From contig NC_092579.1 of assembly GCF_037975245.1 (NCBI RefSeq), forward strand, positions 17,012,178 to 17,076,177: 64,000 bases of DNA, written 5' to 3'. The stretch comes from Apostichopus japonicus. Taxonomy: Eukaryota; Echinodermata; Holothuroidea; Aspidochirotida; Stichopodidae. A program made the translations under genes and the position numbers. This document shows, one piece after another, positions 1 to 11,438 of the stretch. Position 1 is the first letter of the stretch. Each line of letters starts with the position of its first letter. The notes beneath the pieces were generated by a model. It did no database searches. It was not told the DNA's origin and was given only the letters and a program-made list of their open reading frames with translations.

Positions 1-36
<36 letters not shown>
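1..36. repeat. (TA)n microsatellite at window edge
   Basis: Alternating T/A dinucleotides run from the first base of the window to about position 34. Nothing else is readable here. The tract may continue beyond the window. Confidence 0.9.
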
Positions 37-37
<1 letters not shown>

Positions 38-3000
38 AAAATACATGCCCGGTCTGCATGTTGGTGAAGCTTTAAGTTCCAGGCTTAACTCGATCTGCAG
101 CTTTCTGCTTTAAATCTCTATAATGTGAATGAATGATACTTTTGCGACATGGCTTAATCCTTGACAACTGTAATCTGAGCGGTTTTGGGTGTGAATTACG
201 GCATGTTCCAATGTTTTTCACGTCAAATTATAAGCACTTTTTTGAGTTGCTAGACTAACAGTGAAGCACGATCTAATTAATTTAACAAAATACATCATAT
301 ATCTTTCAATTTCCAATATATTGAAATGCTTGAAACCGACTTTGATAATGTATTCGCGAAACCAGAAAAGCCCCCTTATATGCAGAGTTTATAGAGAAAA
401 TGATCTACATACAAATATCTATTTCTATATCAACGTGAACATGTCCATAAATAAAAACAGCAAAGTCGTAAATCAAATTTGTGTGACGAAAATGACGTGT
501 CTGGTTTTATTTAATTTGCGAAGTTACGAGACTGGCATATGTAGTTTTCCATCGAACTACATGACCAAATGTTCGTTTTAAGTAAGGTATCCCTGTTTTC
601 TGTCGCTAGAAGTTTAAAGTGACACAGTCATTTGAATAACTACTGGGTGGTAATGACTACATCTCCTGAATGTCCTTTTATATTCACATTGGTTGATTTT
701 GTATAGTGAATTATATGTATCTAATACCGGTATGTAAGAGATAACCTTAATATATATATATATATATATATCACACAATTACAGATCCAGTTATATTCTG
801 ATCAAGAATAGGAAAAACCAAAAGCGAAAAAAGATACATAGTTGACAAAGTATAGGAATACTGATTTTTTTACAATATGAATCGGAATTTTCGGTCCCCC
901 TGGAACCTTCTTCAGTAATGACTAGCGTTGATGTGTCAAGTTATAAAAAAGTGAAATGAACATAGATGTTTAAGGATTGACAAAAGTACAGATTATCTGA
1001 GAGCATCAACCAATAAGGAGATAAATAAAACAATCAACTGTGGTGAGTCTGTGAGTATAGAGGACAGGGGCTGGGTATGGGAGGACAGGAAGCGACATTA
1101 ACACTTGTTTGTAAAAGTACGGTGACTTTTCCTATAAGTATTTGTTGAGTTAATTAAGTTGTGAATAATTGATACAGAATATTCAATCTATTTTCATTTC
1201 GTTTATGTTCTTAAGTAGATTTAAATTGATAATTTTGACTGAGAGAATAGGAAATTGTAGGGCCCAGTCACGGGATATCCCATGACATTGTCCAGGTATA
1301 TATTTCTTATGATTTTTGAAACTCAGTCGTGCCTGTGTCACCTATACGTAACTATACCATTACCATTATTATTCATACAAGTGTTGGCATAAAAACACTT
1401 TATATTCTGTTGCGAAACTGAAAGTCCTGATAACTTCAAGGTTAAACTTAAAAACTCATCTTTAAAACATATAATATTTGTCTCGGCATCTCCCGGATGT
1501 TTGATCACCCCACTTGCCCCTTAATCATCTCCCCGCCTATGTGTACGGGGTAAACCATCGATATTGTGATGTATTCCTTTAAATATGGCAACTTAAACAT
1601 GAATGCCAACATATTTATAAGTAATCAGATCTTCTCTAGAAGTCACATAACATGACTGCCATAGTACGATGACACACGCATCCGCAGCCGGAATGTAAAA
1701 TGTAGCTTTATCGATTTCAAGTCCGCGTGCTAATTGTGAACCCGACAGTCTTTGTACGTTGAGGTATATATATAGTACATGAGTTATTATTACTTTAATG
1801 AAATGGGGAAAATGTTGCACAAACAAACATCGATTGTGATTCCTGATATCAAGGCGAACAAAATATCACATAATTTCTGTCATATTATTCTACACTATAA
1901 ATCAAAGAAGAATTTGTAGATATAAAGTAAACAGTCTACTGTAAAGTCTAATTGTCATTTGTATGTAATATAAATATTTACATTTTATGCATAATTTCTT
2001 CACAAAGTTATTAAATTATCAATGAAGCAATATTCAAAGGAAAAAAAAATCCAACTATCGTTTTCATGTAATGGAGATGCTTGTGATCATGAACTCTTGA
2101 TCCCCCTACTCCTCTTCTCCCCACCCACCCCTTAGAATATAGAAAGATATACAGAGGATCCCGACATAAGATACATGACGGTCGTTTTGTTAATGTATGA
2201 TGTCAGAACACTATACTAGGAGTTGAATATTGTGTTTGTTGTGTCTTTAGCTACCGATTCGTATAGCGGAATAGTCACTCAAATCAATGCAAGTACAGTA
2301 TTAGGTAATGCTAGAAAGATTTACGGTAGTAACATTTCTAAATAACCCCTTGTATATTATACAAAGAAGTATACTCATATAGTCACTGTTTTTAAAGTAT
2401 TAATTTGCTGAAATCATTATAAAGCTGTTAAACGTTCGAAATTAAGAGACAAAGGTGTGTGTGGAATGGGAGATTCAAGGGGGAGGGGCGTGGTGGGGAG
2501 GGGAGGGGAGGGGTGAAGGTAATAGCTAAGGGCGTAGGGAAACGGATTGATCAAGAGAGATGGGGGAAAGGGTACAGGGTATAGGGGTAAAACATGTATT
2601 TGGAGGATGGTCTGCATTATCTCTTGTTATAGATATAAGCGTCGAAAACCTTCCCAATCTGAAGAATGTTATGCTGTCACATATACACATATATCATCAT
2701 TTTTTTCAAGCAAACGTCCAGAAACAATGCGAATCTAATTAATTATCAATCTCCTTCATCAATTCTCAGACAGTCATTTGCTTAATGAATTATTCTGCTT
2801 CAGAAATACCTCCAACCTTGACCTTCCTCTTTTGACGTCTATTTGAGCCTAGATAATATACTGAGCAAAGTATATTAGTTTGTCTGACATGACGAGACAG
2901 TTTTAACGTTTAACTTTCTACATTAGGAAAGATATTACCGTAGTCTGTACTTTAATCAAAGTAAGACGTCAGTTTGAATGGATCACATTCAAATTTCTGA

Positions 3001-5975
3001 AGGCTATACTTGAAGGAAATCCCACCGTGGACTTCCGACAAAAAGTTTCTACAGTTAAAGAATTGTCCCCATTTTATTACTCTTTTTATTTTAACGAAGA
3101 CTGAAAAAGAAAAGACGTATAAGATCATCTATACTTTTCAAAAGCAAAAGAAGGAAAATGGCGCTTAAATTATGAATGATTCAACCTTCTAACCAATTTT
3201 TATCTAATTATGAACATTGTCAATTAAAGCACATAATACCATTTCCTTTCTGTTTCCTGGATGTTGTTGGAGTCTGTACGACTCCTCTCCTCCCCTTCCA
3301 GCCCCTCTCCAACACATTTACCCCCGTTTCCATTCATACATACACAGAAAGAACAAACCAGTTTGTCTTGTTTCAGATTATGTGCTATTGTTCTATTGTT
3401 AGCCATTGGTATATATATATATATATATTTGGATGTATATTTAGCAAATGGTAGTGCATAAACCATGAACAATGCAATGAAGCTAACATGTACCATCTGT
3501 CTATCAACAAACCGCCGTCAACATACCATAAGTAGAAATATCCACACATATCCCGTTGTTTTCGTTGTTTTCATGAGGAGGCGTAAACATGTGTTGTTTC
3601 CTCAATGTTGTATTCTATACAGTTTTCATATTGCCCAGGTAAACAGTAAACAGTAAAAATCAATAAAATTGAAAGTGGCATTTGAAATATCGTACATTAA
3701 GCTTTAATCGATATGGAATTCATCGCGTTCTTTACATCCTTATTTTATTCATTTGAAGGAGGACTTTTTGTTCCTATATGCCTACATAGGTTAAAAAGTA
3801 TTTTATTTGAATGTTCAAAACGCCAACAGCATGTTATGATAATCATATAGGCACTGGTTCCGCGAACTTAAGATAAAGATCAATGTACACACTTTATGAG
3901 CTTAACATTTTGTAACACAGACGGTATTGACGTGTGTATGGGATGATCTTTCGATAACTCCTTTAAGTTATTTATTATGTTATTAACTTATTCAAACTTC
4001 GTTAATAAATGACACGACATTGACGCATTTATAGACATAGTTGAAAAGAAAGTAGGCGAATGATATACTTTATCCACCACGTTGCATTTAAATACCATCA
4101 TTATCTGTTTAATTATCTCGTCTTCCTGAGCAACAACACGCTGTTGAACACGAAAATCTTATAGGCGGCTACATTAAACAAGTATAATAAAACAAGCATG
4201 CATAGTTAACTAAGCTTGTCAGACTCACACGCAAATGTTGGACGGGAAAGTCCCTACCAATCTGACCTGCGTCTCAATAAAAGTTAACAGATGCATTACA
4301 TGATAACTGTACAACAGCGTAATAGTGGACATTTTGATATAACGTATAAGCAATTTGAAATTTGTCCAAATTATAGCAACACAGAGAGAAGCAATTGTGA
4401 CAACGAACAATGGACTAATTTGGATTAATAAATCAAGATACCTCTCTTATAGTGCTTCAAAGTTCTAGACATAACAGTTACAAAAAAAGATGTATCTTCG
4501 TGAAATGATAAGATATATCAAATTGTAAAATATGCCCCTCCTCCACCTCCTTATCCCACATGGAAGAGGTTCGTTACGCCACTGGTATAATAAGTTGTTA
4601 CTTTCAGTGATAAGCAGGTGTCTTTGATGGATCAATAGTCAAATCGGACTAATTGCGACTTTAAAAGAGAAACAGCAAGTCACTGGACTTAACATAATAT
4701 AGGTCGGACAAAGCGCAACAAGCAAGTCACATGCGGCCCGCGCCCAAATTTTCTTCGGCCACCGAGAAAGTTTTAAAAGGTATATTTGGTACCGCATGTA
4801 GACCCCAATATCAGAGCAATATTTTATCTAACCATAACTACAACTGAAACAATAAAATAATTGAATGACCGGAAGGAGAAACATGAAAAAAAATTAGTTT
4901 ACAAATACAACTTATAGTTATGATAGGATATTTCGACATTCCACATTATGAGCAATGCGCTAGTGGAAGTATGTGATCTTTTAGTCGCCATTTTTTGAAA
5001 CGTTTTCGTTCTCGTCGGGGAATATTGGTACATCCGTAAATGTTGCGGTTGGATACATAAATTTTCACTGTGGCCAGCCAGATCAAATCTTTCGTGCCCA
5101 TCCACATTTTACAGAATATTTAATATATTTGCTTTACCGCAAAATAAACCGTATGTTTTCTACATAAAGTGCCTTGGGCGTTATATGTGTCTTTTGTTGA
5201 AGCGCGTTATATTATATTTTAATACCACTAACGGTAGTCGTGTAGTCGTTCCTTGTTGACGCAAATATATGACGATGTTTCATTATCTTGTTCACTGTCT
5301 CCAACGGCGATTATATATATAATGGTACATTATAGGAATCATATAGTGTATATATGCTTTGGTTTTAACTGCGCGTGCCTTTTGCTCCATTTAGCTTCAT
5401 GTTGTTGGTTTATTAACTTGTTTGTCACCATAGCGACAAGTCATAGAGCACCCTGGTCATTGTATTACAGCGCTTTTCGCGGGAAAATAATATATAGAGA
5501 AATAAAACTGTGAGAAATAAATGTTAAAAGCTGCAAAACTATACACAACAAAACGACTGGAGCTTGAGAAATGACACAATTTATTGACAAGAATAGATGT
5601 TAATTTAATCAGTCTATAGCTTTTCATCTTCAGTTTTACTTGAAATATATTGAAAATAGAAAATATAACTTTTTTTTTTAAGAAGTGACTAACCATCGAT
5701 GAAGCTTTCATGGTATATTATAAAGTTATATACCATGCATCTCGATTCCACGTTGCGTGAAATAAAACCCTTAATTAAATATATCAGGCATCATTCTACT
5801 ATATATATAAATGCCATAGTCCAATAGAAATGTTGGGCAAAAATAGTTCAATGTGTCTTTATTATTCCGGTTTTCAATATTTTTAAAATATGTTAAATAT
5901 CTCAAATTTTCCTTTAAGATTACATTGATGATGACGTATGCACTTCAGTACAGGCATAAATATAAAAGTTAATCC

Positions 5976-5981
<6 letters not shown>
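37..5981. other. gene-free AT-rich stretch
   Basis: I see no credible coding exon on either strand. Open frames are short, low-complexity and without recognisable domains. It holds short (TA)n tracts near 751-771 and 3411-3428, and a run of G-tracts at about 2479-2515 that could form a G-quadruplex. It may be intergenic sequence or part of a long intron of the plus-strand GTPase gene whose last exon lies at 16.4 kb. Confidence 0.6.
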
Positions 5982-6036
<55 letters not shown>

Positions 6037-6042
6037 TATATA
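5982..6042. repeat. (AT)n microsatellite
   Basis: About 50 bases of perfect AT dinucleotide repeat are followed by a slightly interrupted tail. This is a simple sequence repeat with no coding meaning. Confidence 0.95.
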
Positions 6043-7237
6043 GTATGAAAATCCCATATTTTTTAATTATAAATAAACAGCATAGCACCAAAGGACATCA
6101 TGATAACCTATACACAATTGTCCATAACAAATTTGTAAACCGTTGTAAATAACCATATTCAAAGCCATGAAAATCTTGTCTTCTCATTTTAGGATTGCGT
6201 TGTACTTGAGCAACTGAACATATGGTGCTTAAACTGTAACTTCTTATCATCTAAGAATTGGTATTGAAATATTATCTAGACTGATCAAACTGATAACTTT
6301 TGAGAGTCTATGACACATCAAGCTAAACGTTTTCACCCCCCCCCCCCCTTTGATTTTGCAGTAATGACCTAACTGGCGTTCCATATCATTATACTTCATC
6401 TTTTGCATTACCCAGCTCCTTTAAGATTTCTCCTATTTGATCAACATGTAATTATTGTCATCAACTTCAGTGACAATTTGCCTCAGTCTCTTTCTGTCCT
6501 GTTTTCATTTACGATTAATTGCGACAAGACAGTTGACACAAATATATGTATATAGATCCCCATGATTATACCCCGTTCAACTCGTAACAAGAAAATTATA
6601 TATAAATATATGTATATATATGTATAAGTCAAATTTTATATATTTTAATCAAAGAATCACTTTACAACCACAGGGTTGTATGAAATAAATATTATAATAA
6701 TCAGATGTAATATTTATGTTTTAAACAAACAACGTATCGCATAGATATTTATTTTTCAACGGTTTCTATGCATGTTAATCATCGGATAATTGACGAAAAC
6801 CCTAGGCAAAATACCTGAACCTATCACTCAAACACGTTTTGACAATCTCAATAAATGCAATATATATAAATACATATATAATTCATAAAGAAGACAAAGA
6901 GGCGAGATATTTCCCAAGTGGCGAAAAATATTAGCAGAAGCGTTATAAGATTTACAGGTAAATATGCAACTATATCGGCAAAGAAATATGTGTACGAGGG
7001 GAGTATATTGATTTAAGAAAAGTCATCATTTTTAGTTTTCACTTCTAATATCAATAAGGGTCTTTTTTTTTGCTTTTCATTCCAGACAAGATTACCAATT
7101 TTGGATTCAATTATTTTAACTGCATTGCGTTGCCATGGAACCATGACATTTTGAAATGTGATATTGTGCATAATTGAAGTGCAGAGATGAAGATGTATAG
7201 AATGAGTAACATCATCATTGTTCCAAATATATCTCTT

Positions 7238-7239
<2 letters not shown>
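6043..7239. other. gene-free AT-rich stretch
   Basis: I see no coding exon, RNA gene or bounded repeat here. It contains a poly-C run at about 6337-6349 and short TATATA patches near 6600. Confidence 0.55.

Positions 7240-7313
<74 letters not shown>
7240..7313. repeat. (TA)n microsatellite
   Basis: A perfect TA dinucleotide repeat of about 73 bases, the longest in the window. Open frames reading Ile-Tyr repeats across it are artefacts. Confidence 0.95.
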
Positions 7314-7316
<3 letters not shown>

Positions 7317-7834
7317 CGTTGCAAACTATACAACCAAATGCATCAATAGCCAAAGAAACGTGAAGGATACCATCGGGTGTATTGCTAATGGCCCTTCTCC
7401 CACCCCCTACAACTCTCCTACAACATGTCCTAGAACAGAGATTATAAAGTATAGAGAACACTGCGAGGTTTACCAGAAGCTTTATGACTGAAGCGCGCAG
7501 AACCTTGTGTATGACAAGGAGAGTCATGGAACTTGTATATACTTTGGGGAGTTTGTAATAAGATATATCAACATTACAGATGAACTTCCTGGACTTTTAA
7601 ATGACCATAACGTTCACGTGAGTTGTACTCTTAAGACACAAAATGTACGTGTGACCCGCAATATGTATTTAGTGCCCCCATTAAGTGTCCTGTTTTTATA
7701 AAGGGTGTGTATTTATATATATATTCGCTTTCTCCCTGACACTGCACTGTATAAGCAAATATATGGTTGATAAGAGAAGGTTTTCATCGAAAGAATATTT
7801 CAGTTTCTTTAGGACATGTGGATTTGTATTTAAA

Positions 7835-8183
7835 CAGTGGCGTAGGAAGGTACTTTTGAGTGGGGGGGCTGAAGACTGATGGCTGGCCTGGGGGAGGGGT
7901 CTAAGGGGAGGGAGTGTGAATTTTTTTGCATTTCCAGGTGGCCTCAGATGCAATTTGGTGCAATATAGCACACTTCAACACCCACTCCATTTTGTAAAGA
8001 ATTTTACATTTTCACCTGGCCTTAGATGCAATTTGGTGCTTCAAATGAGATTTTTTTCTCATTTGGAAATGAAAAAGGGGTTTTCTGACTTGCGGGGCGG
8101 GGGGCGGAACGATACTTCCGCCCCCCCATATTTTTCACTGGGGGGGCTGGCGCCTCCCAGCCCCCCCGGTTCCTACGCCCTTG
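7835..8183 (+). mobile_element. hAT-type MITE, copy 1
   Basis: A 349-bp non-autonomous DNA transposon. It starts with CAGTGGCGTAGGAAGG and ends with the near inverse complement (CAAGGGCGTAGGAACC on the other strand), giving terminal inverted repeats of about 16 bp. An exact 8-bp duplication, TATTTAAA, flanks it at 7827-7834 and 8184-8191. Eight-base target duplications and CAG-starting ends are typical of the hAT superfamily. There is no transposase; short open frames inside are chance. A closely similar copy lies at 39366-39729. Confidence 0.9.
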
Positions 8184-8191
8184 TATTTAAA

Positions 8192-9232
8192 GGTCACCAA
8201 TGGTTCGAATATCGTGTCAGTACATGATTTCGTTGGGCTTTAAATAGTTAATGGTTACAGTATCGGCCACCATTCGTGTTACTTGAGGTCGATTCTTCTC
8301 TTAATTATGTCAAGTTACTTGCATAATGATAAAGGTCACCTATGCCGACGTGGCTACGACATCGATATAAGTTCGATTTTATTTTTCAATTTCGCCGTCT
8401 AACGACAGGTTTAATTTTCCCTTGCATATGGTATATCGTAACAGCTTTCTTGAAAAAGAAATGAAGTAACATATAGGCATCTCGATTTTAAAGATATCAT
8501 CACTCTTAAATTTCTTCCACCCCTTTCTTCATTCCCCCATCCCCTCCGCCCCCTCCCCCAGTCCACGGCACGTTTCCTATCTTTTTCTATATGGAAGTAT
8601 AATATATTTTCCGTAGCCGCATATTAACAAAATATTCACTCATGCTTTCAATTCTGCACGCCGAATCTAAACATTGTTGATGTGAAACCTAGGGAGGGGA
8701 GGAGAGGGGGGGATATGAGCCATGGTGAGGGGTTTTCATATTACAATAACTGTTACAGAGAGCAAAATGCATGCGATATGTTGTTTCACTGATCCCGAAT
8801 ATATGAACAAACATGTTTTCTGACGTCAATGTACACATTGATCAATAATCAATTCCCCCTGAGCACTTCATGTAATATTTTGAGAAAGCTTTAGTTTCGC
8901 CACTATTTACTTTTTAATCTAGACACTTTTCCTTCCAGCTGGCTTTTCGACAGAATAAATCGGAGCGATTTCCGAAAAACAAGACTGTCGGCTTCTTTGT
9001 AAAGCATTCTGTCCTTGAACAAATGCTGCCTAAATATAGAGTTGTCATATGCGGATTATTACATCATCTTTCATATCTAGAGGGTTCAAATATATTACAT
9101 TGTTTGTGTATATATATATATATATATATATGCAAACAATACGAAGTAAACAAAATGGCGCAATCAAGACAACTTGATACACATTCACATGATAATCTCA
9201 TCATTTCTTGTTTGTGTATGCTTACATTATGT
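8192..9232. other. gene-free stretch
   Basis: No coding exon is recognisable. It has a C-rich patch around 8515-8565 and a G-rich patch around 8693-8712. A (TA)n tract of about 22 bases lies near 9110-9131. Confidence 0.5.
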
Positions 9233-9925
9233 ATATATAACAGGCGCGTATCCAGGATTTTCTAACCCGGGGGCGCGAATTACTATCTAAGCGGAGCGCC
9301 ACCATCGGTTGGCGCGCAGCGTACAAGAAAATTTCTGGTTTTGATACCCCCCAGATCACCGGAAACGGCACTTCTCGGGCTTGAAATGACCAACCAGATG
9401 TACACTTTTGGCCTGAGAACCAAGTATTTCCTAATAGTTTTTTGTTTCCATCCATAACCTTTTTGAAGATTGTCAACCCGGCACAGGTCATGTTCGACCT
9501 GATCGCATGTCCTGTGGGTCTTTGCTTTTGTAGGTGATTCTACGTCGCGGCCCACAATACCCGTCAGCTCCACTTTTCAAGGTTTTAAGCCCCAAATTTG
9601 TTCAGAATTTGAAAATTCACATTTCTCGTGAATAAACTCATTTCAAAACATACCCATAATGTTGTACAAAATTTCATCTATGGACAACCAATATAGAAAA
9701 ACTACCTCCAACCCCTAACAGACCGGTCAAAATTGCACGAGTAGAGGGAAGTGTGATGCAGAATGTTGGTCAGAAATTTTCTAAAATTCAAACACAGTTA
9801 ATCTATTGGTGTACAAACATTAAACCTCTTATAACGGCTATTATAAAACTTGGTTGAAGGAAATGAAAAATAGCAGATATTTCCGAAACCGAACACTACA
9901 CACATAGGCGTAGGAGGCGCGGCGG

Positions 9926-10301
9926 CAGTGGCGGAGCTAGGGGTATTGGTCAGGAGGGGCGAGAATGGTCTGTAGGGGCGCTTTCGACACTATCTAAGCG
10001 GAGCGCCACCACTGGTTGGCGCGTAGCGCACAGACAAATTTTGAGTAAATATACTCCCTAGATCGCCGGAAATGACCCTTTCAGGGCCTGGCTAATTTGC
10101 AGATAAACGAAGAATAGGGTGTCATCGCCAAATTACACCAACAAAATGTGACAAATGTCAATAAGTAGATGAGAGCGCAATAAAAAAGTCAATAATCTAG
10201 AATAAGTAAAAAGTGGTAAAGAGCTGAAAAAGGCGCCAGCAGTCCATTTGAGTCCGTCAGGTGGCGCATCCGCCCCTGACCGTATGGACGCTCCGCCACT
10301 G
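9926..10301 (+). mobile_element. hAT-type MITE inserted inside the mosaic block
   Basis: A 376-bp element beginning CAGTGGCGGAGC and ending GCTCCGCCACTG, which are perfect 12-bp terminal inverted repeats. Flanking 8-mers are CGCGGCGG (9918-9925) and AGCGGCGG (10302-10309), a 7/8 match to a target-site duplication. It therefore looks like a separate later insertion into already repetitive sequence. It shares an internal core with its neighbours at 9283 and 10707. Confidence 0.75.
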
Positions 10302-11232
10302 AGCGGCGGGGGTGCAGCCCCTAATTCGCCATTACTAATATAAAAGAAACTTTTGACATAATTGGACCTCCATGCTTTTTATACATCTACATGAGACATG
10401 TCGTTGTTTACATTAGCTTCCCACGGTATACTGCGCAATTTTAACGGACCGTACGGTACATGATGGCATGTGATGTAATAACCGATGCTTGCTTATATGA
10501 TATTGACATTGGCACGTTGAACGCGCGCTTCGCGCTCGAAAATTTTTGGTTATTTTTTCAGGCAAGTCGGACAGTTTTGAGGATTTTCATCCTGGAACGC
10601 CATTTTCATGCTCACTGATATGATGTGATATCTGCTGTTTGCGTTACAAATTCGAACAGGCGTGTAGCGAGGAATTTGCCAAGGGAGGGGCGAAGCCTGT
10701 AGGCAAATTATCTAAGCGTAGCGCCACTATAGGTTGGCGCGAAGCGTTCAAGAAAATTTTGGCCGAAAATGCCTCCCAGATCGCTGGAAATGGCACTACC
10801 CAGGACCATTTGTTAGCGTGAAGCGTACAAGCAAATTTTGGCCGAAAATGTCTCCCAGATCGCTGGAAATGACACTTCCCAGGCCTTGTAAGTTGCATCT
10901 AAGCACTTTCTATTTTGAAATTACTTAGCGATATCATTTAAAAAAATGCTGAATGGGGGGGGGGGGCGGTCGCTCCATCCCAAAATGCGTCATGTTCCCC
11001 GACGACACGGTCGAGCTCGAGACCAGCCACAGTTGGTTTCATAGCACAATTCTACACACGCGTTATGATAGACCATATATAGTATATATATAGATCATTA
11101 GTGAGAGAGGAAAATGGAAACGTCAAAAAAATGGAGTTGTCGGTGTAAGGGGTAGGGTGAGGCACACTTTTACGAAATCATTGATCCGTCACTGCATGGC
11201 TACCCTTCAGCGCTGTAATGATGTCACTGTTC

Positions 11233-11392
11233 CTCTTTCTCTTCTCGGTGTCTTCGCGTTTTTCTTTTACCCCCTCCTTTTCTCCTTCTTCTCTCTTTCT
11301 TCTTTTTCTTTTCCCTTCCTTCCTCTCCTCCTCCTCCTTTTCCCCTCTTTTTTCCTTTTTTCTTCTCTTTTTTTCTCTCCTCTTTTTCTTAC
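11233..11392. repeat. polypyrimidine tract
   Basis: About 160 bases are almost entirely C and T on the plus strand, in irregular CTT/CTC/TTTC runs. The long Lys/Arg/Glu-rich frame on the minus strand is a by-product. Such tracts can form triplex (H-) DNA, but no function is shown. Confidence 0.85.
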
Positions 11393-11438
11393 CCGGGGGG
11401 CGCGCGCCCCCAACGCCCCCCCCCTGGATACGCACCTG

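Larger units (their letters stand above)
9241..11438. mobile_element. nested/mosaic DNA-transposon block with terminal inverted repeats
   Basis: The left edge reads CAGGCGCGTATCCAGG, and the right edge is the inverse complement of CAGGTGCGTATCCAGG, so the block is bounded by 16-bp ends differing at one base. Inside, a diverged core (TATCTAAGCG..AGCGCCAC, then TTGGCGCG, then GATCGCCGGAAATG or close) occurs at about 9283, 9982 and 10707. In the last copy a ~75-bp part is repeated in tandem. The flanks (ATATATAA and TATAATAA) are similar but not an exact duplication, and both lie in AT repeats. It could be one 2.2-kb hAT-like element with insertions, or several fragments that landed together. 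No transposase frame is visible. Confidence 0.55.

Noticed and set aside
7013-7527. Open frames reading Ile-Tyr repeats
   Set aside because: Translation of a (TA)n microsatellite.
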